From positions 1 to 55,836 of the forward strand of contig JAISPG010000002.1 of assembly GCA_031275085.1 (NCBI GenBank): a stretch of 55,836 nucleotides of DNA, given 5' to 3'. Positions 8,539-19,500 of this stretch are shown piece after piece. How positions within the stretch are numbered: position 1 is the stretch's first letter; each line of letters begins with the position of its first letter. The notes beneath the pieces are model-generated. The model had not been told where the DNA came from, searched no databases, and saw nothing but the letters and a program-made list of their open reading frames with translations. Source of the DNA: Bacteroidales bacterium (GTDB lineage Bacteria > Bacteroidota > Bacteroidia > Bacteroidales > ML635J-15). The position numbers and the translations under genes are program-made.

Positions 8539-9699
8539 CTATTTATGATATTTGTTGGAGTTTCTTCCTTTTTTCTTAATAATATAATATCCTCCGTTTT
8601 TTTTCGCACCGCGATACTCAATTAATTCCAGTTCTTTCAGATTTTTTATACTTCTCTGAAGTGTCCTTTTGGGTTTATTTGTTGCTTCGGATATTTCATA
8701 AAATTTACAGTTCGGATGTTCAGATATATATGTAAAAATTTCATTTTCAAGAAGATTTAGTTTAAAATTTGAATTTAATTTATTGTTTTTTGGTGCCAGA
8801 TTCTGAAAATTGTTAGTTTTTATTGCGCCATTTTTGGTTTTTATAGGTTTTATATTTTCTTTTATTGTGCCAATATTGTCAATGTCATTAGGAAAATTAA
8901 TTTTATGTTTTTCTAATACAGGTAAAACCTCTTCTTTGTAGTTTGCAGAAATTTGTAATTTTATTCTTTTGTCATTTTCAAAGAAATCTAAAATAACATA
9001 AAAATCGTCATAACCAACAACTTTAGAAAGCATAATTATATTACTTTTACTGATCCGTAAAAATGTTTTTTGAGGCAATAATTTTCCTACCATTTTAAGA
9101 GGGATATACTGAAAGTATTTTTTCCCGTCTATCATATGAAAATAAGTATAGTTTCTATTATGAGACATATATACGATATCGGATGTTTTTATGATTTCAA
9201 TATCTTTATCGGACTTCATAACAGCTATGGTGTGGGCAGTATTCGCTATTGCACGGCTTTCTGCAATATATTTTGAAGACATATCTTGATAAAGTCTAAC
9301 AACAAAAAAGAAAAGAAAGAAACATATATTTTTTATTGTACAAAGAAAAAACTGAACTTGCAAGTAATGGCTTAGTATTTCTTTTTTCAGATCTTTAGGA
9401 TAACAATTAATGGTGATGGGTTTAAATAATAAATATTCTCCTACTGATACTAAAAGGATTGATAAAACTGTAATAATCCAATATATTGCTAATTTCCCCT
9501 TTTGAAAATATTTTGGAATAAGAAATAAATAATTGAAATATACCATAAAAATGATCATTGCCAAGTAAATATATTCTTTATATATTAAATCTCCTGACGA
9601 AGGTCTTAAGAAAGAATAATTTACAAAAAAGTAGAGAACTGCTGCCCAGAAAAGGATTTGCCATCCTATATTTAGTAATATGTTAATTTTTGATTTCAT
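8539..9699 (-). CDS. Membrane-anchored LytTR DNA-binding regulator with extra winged-helix tail
   Basis: 386 residues. Four membrane segments (about 8-30, 42-62, 70-92, 115-135) resemble the sensor part of LytS/YehU-like kinases, but no kinase domain follows. A LytTR DNA-binding domain (about 160-262) comes directly after, with SDIVYMSHNRNYTYFH and FLRISKSNIIML as core segments. After a polar linker, residues about 318-380 look like a MarR/HxlR-type winged helix (NEIFTYISEHPNCKFYEIS, then KPKRTLQRSIKNL). The protein could sense a membrane signal and bind DNA directly. It is divergent from the Cys/Gly-rich lipoprotein gene at 9889, the obvious candidate target. Confidence 0.75.
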   Translation of the reverse strand: MKSKINILLNIGWQILFWAAVLYFFVNYSFLRPSSGDLIYKEYIYLAMIIFMVYFNYLFLIPKYFQKGKLAIYWIITVLSILLVSVGEYLLFKPITINCYPKDLKKEILSHYLQVQFFLCTIKNICFFLFFFVVRLYQDMSSKYIAESRAIANTAHTIAVMKSDKDIEIIKTSDIVYMSHNRNYTYFHMIDGKKYFQYIPLKMVGKLLPQKTFLRISKSNIIMLSKVVGYDDFYVILDFFENDKRIKLQISANYKEEVLPVLEKHKINFPNDIDNIGTIKENIKPIKTKNGAIKTNNFQNLAPKNNKLNSNFKLNLLENEIFTYISEHPNCKFYEISEATNKPKRTLQRSIKNLKELELIEYRGAKKNGGYYIIKKKGRNSNKYHK

Positions 9700-9888
9700 T
9701 TGATAGTTTTTTACTAAAGTAGAAAATCTTTTTTATTAAACAATAAAAATCAACCATATTTTCGTCATGGTCTCGTCATATTTTATCATGTCCAAGTTTT
9801 TTTTAAAAAAAGCTATTTTTCCTGAAAAATTATTGTAATTTGTTAATAATTAGTGAAGAGTATGTAAAATAATTTAAATTTTAGCGAT

Positions 9889-10404
9889 ATGAAAAAAATG
9901 TACATTGTGGTATTTTTGTTTTTAGTATTATTTTCTGTTTTATCTTGTGTAAAAACAGAGACTAAGCAGTTGGATATTGATTACGTACATCGTGCAGTTC
10001 CTATTGAAAATACCTTGAAAAGTTCTGGCTATTCCAGCGGTTCATATTTGTTGGCAGGGGCTTTTGGTCATCCGGCAGAAGGTTGTGGAGGATGTATAAT
10101 GTTTGGAGGAAAATCTGTACACAGAGACTGTTCCGGACATGGAAATGCTTGCGGATCTTCTTCTGCTGTTTCTGTTTATAGCGCCTCAGCAGGCTATTAT
10201 AATGCTGTTACCACTGGGAAATATGGATTTACAGATGAAGATTTTTTTCTTATGCCTGACCGTTCTTTCCTTGTTGTAGATAAAGAAGACAATCAGCTTT
10301 GGCTTAACATCCCTGAACAATTATCCATAAGAGATACAGCAACTATGCAGTTTACATTTTATAATTTGTATTTTTCAAATTATCAGGTGTTTGATAATGA
10401 TTAA
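9889..10404 (+). CDS. Cys/Gly-rich lipoprotein, unknown function
   Basis: 171 residues with lipobox VLSC (Cys about 20). The mature protein contains a compact Cys/Gly/His cluster at about residues 62-88: CGGC, then HRDC, then HGNAC. This gives Cys-x2-Cys-x11-Cys-x6-Cys with two His residues, which could bind a metal or form two disulfides. The C-terminal 70 residues look like beta-structure. It is transcribed away from the LytTR regulator and may be controlled by it. I do not recognise a family. Confidence 0.65.
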   Translation: MKKMYIVVFLFLVLFSVLSCVKTETKQLDIDYVHRAVPIENTLKSSGYSSGSYLLAGAFGHPAEGCGGCIMFGGKSVHRDCSGHGNACGSSSAVSVYSASAGYYNAVTTGKYGFTDEDFFLMPDRSFLVVDKEDNQLWLNIPEQLSIRDTATMQFTFYNLYFSNYQVFDND

Positions 10405-10841
10405 AGATTTGAATACTGAGTGTTCAGAATTAAAATAATATTTTCTAACATAAAAAAGCAGTTAAGAAAGTATGAAAATGACAACTACAGAGTTATATAA
10501 TTTTTATAAAATTTATAAATTGTTATTCAAAATATTATATTTTATAATACGTGCAGTTCAACATTAATTCACTGTAAACTTATATACTCTGTAGTTTTTT
10601 ATTGGCTTTGAGTTTAGAACAGATGTTGGGATAAGGGATAGGATTGTGATAATATTTATTTTAGTGGTAATATCAGATTTACTGTGTTGAAATAATAGTA
10701 CATAAGTAAATTGTTTTGATTTAGGAAATTATGAACTGATAATTCAATTACTAGTTCATAAAATTGGAAAAAAGTTTAGAGCATGTGTCAAAATCATCAA
10801 ATACTAACTGTTATAAGTTATAAATATAAAAAAGAAAGAAC
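10405..10841 (+). other. 437-base intergenic region with two inverted repeats
   Basis: No convincing gene. It holds a pair of inverted arms at 10483-10499 and 10581-10596 (AACTACAGAGTTATATA against TATATACTCTGTAGTT, one base gap), about 80 bases apart, with the second arm running into six T. A second 8-bp inverted repeat is at 10730-10737 and 10753-10760 (TATGAACT / AGTTCATA), which could be an operator for the T9SS gene downstream. No consensus promoter was found just ahead of 10842. Confidence 0.5.
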
Positions 10842-13112
10842 ATGAAAAAGAGAATTACAACAATATTGATTTTTATTCTGCTGTTTATTGCAGGCATTTT
10901 ACAATCACAGGAAATGGACTGGCAGTATGCCCATGCATTCGGAGGAAGTTACGGAAGCGACCTTTCTCCGTTCAACAAAGCCTATAACCTGATAACCGAC
11001 GATTACGGCAATGCATATGTATTCGGCACCTATGGCCCACATACCAGTTTTAATGACAGCACATTAAAATTCTTTTCCGACGGCACCCGGGGAAGTTTTA
11101 TAGTAAAATACAACTGTTCAGGCGGTGTAGATTGGTTCAAGGCAATTTCCAATGCCGAACAATATAGTGATCAGGGCTCGCATATGATATTAAAAAACGG
11201 TTATTTATACCTTATGGGAACTACACATATCGACAGTTATTATAAAACCTGGTTTATGGATACAACCATATACGGCAGTCAGCTGAGCCGGCCATATACA
11301 TACCCCTGGCAACCTACAAGTTATACTTATATAATTAAGATGGATACGCAGGAAGGCAGTATTGTTGATTATCATTTATTACATCTTGAAAGAACAAGTC
11401 TTAGTAAAAATAATTCCTTATGGATGGATTGGACGGAAAAACGTGCATTTATGATAGATAATGAAGGTAATTATTATGTTCCTGCAAGATTTTCCACACA
11501 ATATTCAAATATACTATATTGTGATAATGTTGCGATAATAGATCCTGTAGAATTAGATATTATTGGAGAATCAGATACATATATTCCTTATTTATTAAAA
11601 TTTGATTCTGATTTTAATTTTTTATGGTATAAACCATTTTTCTCTGCAGTCAGCGACACCAGAGTAGGAGGGGTCGGTTTTAATATTTCCGATATGTATT
11701 GCAGTGCGGATAATAATATTTTTATGACAGGTTATGTCGATTATTTAAATTATAATTCCGATATATTTCCTCTTGATATTTATTTTAATAATGAACAAAG
11801 TATTACTATAGATCATAGTGAAAATAAGGTTGGTTATATTTTGAAAATGAACAGTACCGGAAATATATTATGGAGCCGGCAGTCAAGAGGATTTAATAGC
11901 GATCCCAATGGCGGTAGTGTTAGTACTTTTGAAACCATAAGCGTATACGAAGAAAGCAATGATATCTTTGTAAGTGGCTATGCACAGCAAGATACAGAAC
12001 TATATAGAAATGGCGGGCTTATAATCGGTACAATATTAGGAGATTCGGATACCATAAAAGGACATTTTGCAAGTTCGCAAGGTTATTCAGGTATTATAGC
12101 TAATTATGATATGGATGGTAATTATAAAGGAGTAATAACACCTGTTACGGTAGGAAGCTATGTAAGCCGTGCCTGTCTTTATGATAATAAAATACACGCT
12201 TTGGTAAAATGGGACGGAGGAATACTACAACATGAAGATTCTACATATAATTATGCAATAGGAACAGTAGGTTTATCTTTATGTTCTTGGGATGTGGATG
12301 GCAATGCCCTTAATCTTTCTACAAATATTACCAGTTCTATAAATCTAAATATGTATCCACAGGAGCTCAGCATCAACAACAGAGGCGAGATTGTAGTAGC
12401 GGGTAATTTTGATAATACTCTTGGTTTTGGTGAACATGCAATAAGCACGGGCGGCGCCCCGAGATATATGTTCATAGCCAAATACGGTTTCCCTTGTGCC
12501 GTTCAGGGCGAGTCGAGCGGAATTTTCTGTTATGGAGATGTTTACGATGGAACAACATTGACTTATAGCGGGGATTATACATTTATATACGAATCATCAA
12601 TTTCCGGTATAGATAGTGTTCATACCCTGCATGCAACAGTACATCCACAATTGCTTACAGACATAAGGGACACCACAGTCTGCACAGGCGATAGCTTTAC
12701 ATTAACAGCAGACAGTGGATACAGTTCATACTCGTGGAGCAGCGGTTCGCAGACCAACACCGAGACTTTACAGTTCGATCAGGCTGGTAATTATACAATC
12801 TATGTAAGCATTACTGACGGAGTCTGCTACGGAATTGACGAAATTGAAGTAACTGCAGAAATTTGTACTGACACAAAAGAGATATTATTACCACAAATAT
12901 CAATATGTCCTAATCCTGTTACGGATATTTGCCGTATTGATATAGACGGTGCGAAACTTTCGGAAATAACAATAATAGATATTTACGGACGTGAAATATT
13001 AAAACCGAAATCGGCAGAATTTTCCGTTGCAGGATTAGCAGAAGGTATTTATATTGCCAGAGTTAAGTTTGCAAATGATAGAGTTGCATATGGAAAATTG
13101 AAGATCAATTGA
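10842..13112 (+). CDS. Secreted beta-propeller-like (SBBP-type) protein with T9SS type A sorting domain
   Basis: 756 residues with a signal peptide (about 1-21). Residues about 25-550 carry repeats of the sort seen in SBBP/lactonase-like propellers: DDYGNAYVFGTY, DNEGNYYVPARF, NNRGEIVVAGNF, each followed by an IxK(Y/F) strand. Residues about 555-605 (FCYGDVYDG... DSVHTLHATV) are a degenerate copy of a repeat found in many T9SS cargos, followed by a PKD-like segment. The last 75 residues (ICPNPVTDICRIDI ... GIYIARVKFAN) are a Por secretion sorting domain, so the protein should be exported and attached to or released from the cell surface. Its tail closely resembles that of the next gene. Confidence 0.85.
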   Translation: MKKRITTILIFILLFIAGILQSQEMDWQYAHAFGGSYGSDLSPFNKAYNLITDDYGNAYVFGTYGPHTSFNDSTLKFFSDGTRGSFIVKYNCSGGVDWFKAISNAEQYSDQGSHMILKNGYLYLMGTTHIDSYYKTWFMDTTIYGSQLSRPYTYPWQPTSYTYIIKMDTQEGSIVDYHLLHLERTSLSKNNSLWMDWTEKRAFMIDNEGNYYVPARFSTQYSNILYCDNVAIIDPVELDIIGESDTYIPYLLKFDSDFNFLWYKPFFSAVSDTRVGGVGFNISDMYCSADNNIFMTGYVDYLNYNSDIFPLDIYFNNEQSITIDHSENKVGYILKMNSTGNILWSRQSRGFNSDPNGGSVSTFETISVYEESNDIFVSGYAQQDTELYRNGGLIIGTILGDSDTIKGHFASSQGYSGIIANYDMDGNYKGVITPVTVGSYVSRACLYDNKIHALVKWDGGILQHEDSTYNYAIGTVGLSLCSWDVDGNALNLSTNITSSINLNMYPQELSINNRGEIVVAGNFDNTLGFGEHAISTGGAPRYMFIAKYGFPCAVQGESSGIFCYGDVYDGTTLTYSGDYTFIYESSISGIDSVHTLHATVHPQLLTDIRDTTVCTGDSFTLTADSGYSSYSWSSGSQTNTETLQFDQAGNYTIYVSITDGVCYGIDEIEVTAEICTDTKEILLPQISICPNPVTDICRIDIDGAKLSEITIIDIYGREILKPKSAEFSVAGLAEGIYIARVKFANDRVAYGKLKIN

Positions 13113-13589
13113 AGATTGTTGGCGATTGGGCATTAATGTAAATAGATTTAATCTAAGGAATAAAAAACAAAAGAGATGAGAAAAATAGTTGATTTTAGGT
13201 TTTATCTTTCCAAAAAGGAATATAAACGTGTAAGTAACGGAGTATAAAAGTTGTTTAAACTCAATCAGCAACATGAGTTTAAATAAATTTTGCATTGTTT
13301 ATTACGTATAGAGATTAATGGATTTTATAGCGCATAAAATCACGTTCGGCTGTTTAATGTTGATCGTGTAGGATTTATATGCTTCCAATAAAGGTCTTAA
13401 CATGTAGTTGAATTACTAAATATTTAAATGACAGTAGTTAAATTAAAAATTAAGGAATAATGAGAGTTAGAAAAAGAATTGCAAAAAGCCCGGCTTGAAA
13501 TACATTAAATACTTGTCTTTACATATAAGTCGGGCATAAAACCAAAAAAGAGATAAATAATTTTATTACTATCAAAATTTTTTACGAAT
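13113..13589 (+). other. 477-base intergenic region with three hairpin-forming repeats
   Basis: No supported gene. Inverted repeats: TTTAAACTCA (13254-13263) with TGAGTTTAAA (13274-13283), a perfect 10-bp stem that may terminate the upstream transcript; GATTTTAT (13321-13328) with ATAAAATC (13334-13341) around AGCGC; and GCCCGGCTT (13488-13496) with AAGTCGGGC (13527-13535), one G-U pair, 30-base loop, just ahead of the giant gene. No clear TAnnTTTG promoter was found. Confidence 0.5.
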
Positions 13590-16500
13590 ATGAAAAAGTT
13601 TTTTATAGTTTTTATGACTTTATTGTTGTTGGCAACGGTAAAACTTGTTGCACAATCGCCGGTGCAATGTGATATATTTATAAGGAGTGGCTTTGACTCC
13701 GAGTGTATAACCACTTTGGTGGGCAAAGATGAGAGACCCAATATAGAACATGAACAGACACCATGTATATTGGCATGCTCCGGTTCCGAGGTTATTTATT
13801 ATGCAGAAAACCTTCCTTCCAGTTCGGTGGCAGAATGGACAATAACAGGAGCGCAGAATTTTTATGTAGGCGGTAATGGAAATTTTGTTACGGTATTGTG
13901 GCCTGACGAAGCTGTTTTCGGAAACATAGCTTTACAGGTAACATGTTCGGATAATTCTGTATGTTTTACTGAAATTTGCATTGAAATTATAGAGAAGCCT
14001 ACAGCAGGGATTATTTCAAATCCTATGGAAACCGAAATTATAAATTCTGTACAACATCTATATGTATGTGATGGTCAGAGTATAGATTTTGTAAGTAATT
14101 CTACAGGATCTGCCGATGCCCCTATTGTAGGATATTATTGGGCAGACGGATATAATACCTGGTCGACAGAAGGTATAAACATAGTTGCTTCATATAATTT
14201 GTATGGCGAAGAATTACATCTGATTCATAAAGTAATTAATGAATGCGGCTGCTACGATGAAGTACTTTATGTAGTGCATATATCTAAAAATCCCAGATTA
14301 AAAGTTGATTGTTACGGAACTACATGTGAAGATAAAACCGTTATTTACGCAGCTGTAGAGGGTAACGAATGTGAAAACTATTTATGGTCGGTATACGGGG
14401 GAGAAATAATATCGGGACAGTCAACAAATACGATCCAGATACATTGGAACGATGTTGATGACAATGGGTACGGATATTTGGCCGTCGACAACAGGTTGTG
14501 CGATCCCGAAGGATGTCCGTACCATACATATTTACCTATTCCTATAATTGTTGACTCTGTAAATATATCCGGACCCGATACAGTATGTGTTGGCGAAGTT
14601 GTTATATTTGAAGCTCCTTTGTGGGGTTCTACTTCTTATCGTTGGTATATAGATCCTTATAGTAGTCAGGATGTTTCAGTATTTTTTGGCACTACCCGGA
14701 ATAAATACCCTCTGATGTTTAATTCTCCGGGCACCTATACAATAAGTCTTGATTACGAAAATGACTTTTTAGAGTGTACCGGGACAGCCCGTGAAAAAAC
14801 TGTTATCGTAAAAAAACCTTTCAAAATACTTTCTGACGAACAAGCTTGTGCAGGAAGCGAAGTTATATTTGGCACCGATGCAGGTTCGGGAGGAAATCTG
14901 GAATTCCTATGGAAAGTTTATGATAATAATATGTTATTAATATTTGAATATATAGGAAGTGAACTAAACTATATGTTCCTCACTCCGGGCAATTATACAA
15001 TAACGGCATACAACGATCTGTTTTGTGCCGTATCAAGAAAAGCTATTGAAATATTAGAACTTCCGCCTGCACCTGAGCCGGATGTTACCGGTTGGGACTC
15101 AAAAATATGTATTGGAAAGGGTTATGTATATGAAACCCAGAATGAGCCTCCTTATTTCTTGCATTGGGAATCTTGCGGGGACCCGGAAATGTTTGATGCA
15201 AATGAATATAATGTGAGTTTCAATAATATATGCGATATTTATTTAATGAATGTTGATCCTATTACAGGGTGTATGTCAGAACCGTTTATTTTTGAACTTG
15301 AAGAATTTGTACCACAAAGTATAAACCTTGGAAATCCGGAAATATGTGCAAATGCTTTCGATTATATACAGGTTCCTGAAGAAAATAATGTTCTGTACGA
15401 ATGGTTTTCTTTATCGGCCGACATGCTTTCTATAGGGGTTGATCGCTATTCCAACAGGGTAGGAATACAGGCAAATAATGCAGACGGTATTGCAAACCTT
15501 AGATTAAGACGTACTTATTGTGATACTTATGTTGATGATACTATTCCTGTTACTGTTATACCGGGAATTATACCCGAAATAGATTATCCTGCAACCATAT
15601 GTCAGGGAACAAGTTATCTCCTAAGATCTGCAAATACCGGAAATACTATTGCAGGAACATGGACCTGGACAATAGAAGGTAATACATATACTACCAATAA
15701 TGCAACACAGACAAGCAGAAACTACACATTCCAGAATACCGGAACGGTAGCAGTAAGATTGAGCTTCAGAGGCAACGGATGTGTAAATACTTATGAAACT
15801 GTTGTTTCTGTTAATGTGGTACCTTCTCCCGATGTAAGTTTAAGTTTCTTACCTAACGGCAGTACAGGAACATTATCTGTTTCCGACCAGCAGGGAGGGA
15901 ATACATACTCATGGAGTACCGGACAGACGGGAAGTCCCATAACGGTTAGTGCTCCTTTTGATCCTGTTTATTATTGTACGATAACAAATTCTTACAATTG
16001 TATATTTATGGATAATGTATCGACAGTTATTGATAGCTCCGGAGGTCCGTGTCCACCTCTCAACAGAGATATAGGTGTTAATGTGAATTGTGGTTCGGCA
16101 ACATTTTTATACAGCAGTGCATCTGTAGGTACTACAAATAAATACTGGGATATAGATTTTAATTCGGCAGCTCCTAATCCCGTAGTGAATCCCGTTAATA
16201 ATAACGAAGCTTCCGCAACATTCAGAAATGCCGGAACATACAGGATCGTTGTTGCTGAAATATATAACGGATGTGAATATGTTACCGACAGTTTTTTTGC
16301 TGTACCACTTATTCCAAGGATGGCTGTTACACACGAATGCCCTGGTGGTAACAATAATATTAGGCTGAACCTGCAAAATGCCAGTGACTATATTGCAGGG
16401 TTAAATATGAGTTTAGTATGGCGTGTTAACAACACTATAGTATATCCCGATGTAAACGGGTATGTTACCGTTCCTGCGGCAATAAATACTGTAAAGCTTA

Positions 16501-19500
16501 GTATTACATATACTTACAATGGTGTTACTGAAACCTGCCATATTGAGGAAACATTTAACCATGTAAGGTCTAATGTGACATTCAGTACAAATCCTACTGT
16601 ATACTGCGAAGGTACTCCCATACAGTTTACCGATAACTCGGCTACTCCTGTTTCGTGGAGATGGTCTTTTGGTCCAAATATATATAACTTAAGCCAGAAT
16701 CCTAAGCAGACTTTCCAAAATTCAGGGTACGTTAGTGTTTCTCTACAGATACAGGACCATTTAGGTTGTTATTCCACAACACAACAATCACTAAATATTG
16801 CTGTTAACAGGTTAGCAGGTTCAATTCTGGCTACCGGAACCTATTGTTCGGGAGAGGAATGGCCCGTTAGTTATGAATTTACAAATCCGTTTATGGAATC
16901 AAATCTAATAAGCTACTACTGGCAACCTGTTGAAGAAACTACAAGCCTGCCTGCAAATACATTTACAAGAACGGGTTCGTACTATGTATTTTTAACCCAG
17001 TCTACAACGGGTTGTCAGTATCAGAGTGCATATGTAAACCTGAAATTTGAGAATAAACCTACTGCAATTATTTCGGGTAACGATGTGTTCTGTTATGATG
17101 ATAATATAAAACTATTCGGTAATACCGGCGACTACGAATATATTTGGTATAACCTTACAAATGGTACCATACTCGCAACTACTCCTAATCTTGATCTGCC
17201 ATCCGGAAGTTTAAATGCCGGAACATACAGTTTGAGACTGGTTGTTACGAATGAAAACTGCAGCGATTCTACCGAAAAAGTGATAGTTATACATCCTTTG
17301 TCAACAGCTCCACGCATTGAGCTTGGTGATAATGTATGTTTGCATGAACCGCCTGTAGATATTATCAGTATCGATAATTTAATGTTGTACTGGAGTACCG
17401 GAACCTACGGCACACGTACCGAAGCTTATGTATACGGATATCATTCGGCATATTACCTTGATGCAAACGGTTGTAAATCTGATTATGCATACCAGTATGT
17501 AGAAAAAAATCCTGATTTTGACGAGTTACTTACAGGTTGTTTTAAAATGTGTGAGAGAAATCTGCCGAAATATCTTATTGCACCTTCCGGACGTTTTGAC
17601 CATTGGTATTGGTATCATAATGATGTGGAAATAGATTCAGGCGATGGCAGCATAGGAATGTTGATGGTCGATAGGTTCGGGATTTATAATCTGGAAATTA
17701 AATATGCCGGCGCTTGCCGTGCAGTTTCTCCTGATCTGGTTATTGAACCCGAAGATTGTTATTGCGAAACTGATATGGAATTAATAAATGTATCATGTGT
17801 TGGAGCAAAAAACTGTATTCCACGTATACTAATTGATTTTAATATTTATAACGAATCTTCAATATCTACGGTTGAGATCTTAAATATGTGGACTCCTGAC
17901 GGAGAAGTTAATCCATACTATTTGCAAAATTATCTGGGAGAAATAATTAATCCTGAAGATCACATTACCGCTACGATAGCAATTGACCTGGATTTAATGT
18001 TAGGTAATTATATTACTCTTATGGTAGAATTTATTCAGGGCAATCAAATATGCACCGATACTCTATTAATTGATCTTGAATTAGTTCGGGAGTTATGTTC
18101 AACTGACGATTGCGAGGTTGAGTTTATAAGCTATAGTCCAGATCATCTTCTTTCAAGTGAGGATATGTTGTATTATCACTACGAGATTTATATCGGATAC
18201 GATAGAATGGAGATAGAAGTACAGAGTCTTACTAATGGTGTTGTTACAAGCCTGTATCCCGAATATTATGATGGTAATAATGGTATAATACATGGGTCAT
18301 TTGCAGTATCGCCTGCACGTATGCGTGAAATAGTAATGAATAGAGAAACAATATGTTTTAAAGTAAAATCTTGCGACGAAAATAGATACGGTGAATTTAT
18401 TTGCATAAGAGATGTATGCTTTGTACCTGAATTTGATAAATGCAAGACGAAAGTAGAATTAAAAAATGCAAACTGTTTTATTGATGATTGTGGTGTATAT
18501 GTAAGATATGGTATATATGTACAGAACTTAGGTGGTTCAGACTTAAGCCTTATGAATATATATAGCCCTACCGATGGATTCCAGATACTGGAAATAGAAT
18601 ATTTGCCAATGTATATATCTGCCAATGGAGAAAATACATTATATTTTACGGTATCAGCAGATCCTGATCTGTTTCAGTCAGAATTGATATTATATTTTAC
18701 TGATGAAAACGGTGTATATTGTCAGGATGATTTAACGGTCCCGGTTGCAGATATTATGCTTAGATGTGTTAATGAAGAATGTGATGCAATAGTAGAAAGC
18801 ATATCGCCGAATCCAAACCTAAGTAATTCAGACTACTTGTATTTTAATTTTGTTATAAAAACAAACGCTGGCGCCATAAACGCATCGGCAACAAGTTCTT
18901 ATGGTAATGTAACTTCCCAGTTCTATAATCCTGAAACAGGATACCTGACCGGGGTTGTAAGGTTAACAGTAGATGAATATACTACGATGGTAGGATGGTA
19001 TATTTGCTTTGAAGTAGAGTTGTGCTTTCCTGATTATATATGTACTGCTAATACCTGCATAGAAATTCCGGATATAGGTTGTAAGATTGAGATTGTCAAA
19101 TATGTTACCGATTGTCATGTTGATTCGACCGGATTATATGTACGGGTTGTATTTATTGTGCAAAATACCGGAAATTCTACGATAAGCCTGACCGGTATCA
19201 ACATATCGGAAGGAAATATATTCTATATATATAATGATATGTCTGGAATAGCTCCCGGCGGTTTTGGTCAGGCAATTTTCTATTTCTATCCTGCAAATCT
19301 TGAAGCCGGGTATATCAATAATTTATTCATATTCGAAACAGATGACGGAATGTGCGTATTTTATGAAACCATAAATCTTCAGGAGGTTATTGAAGACTGT
19401 ATATTTAATGATAAGCTCGAATGCTTTGGATCATACGTAATGCCCGAATTTTCTGATGATGAACATATTTATGTGGAATTTGACCTTGGTACTATGACTG

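Noticed and set aside
15992..16376. Minus-strand frames of 89-120 codons inside the giant T9SS gene
   Set aside because: They are shadows of a long coding frame with no recognisable domain and no promoter or spacing logic.
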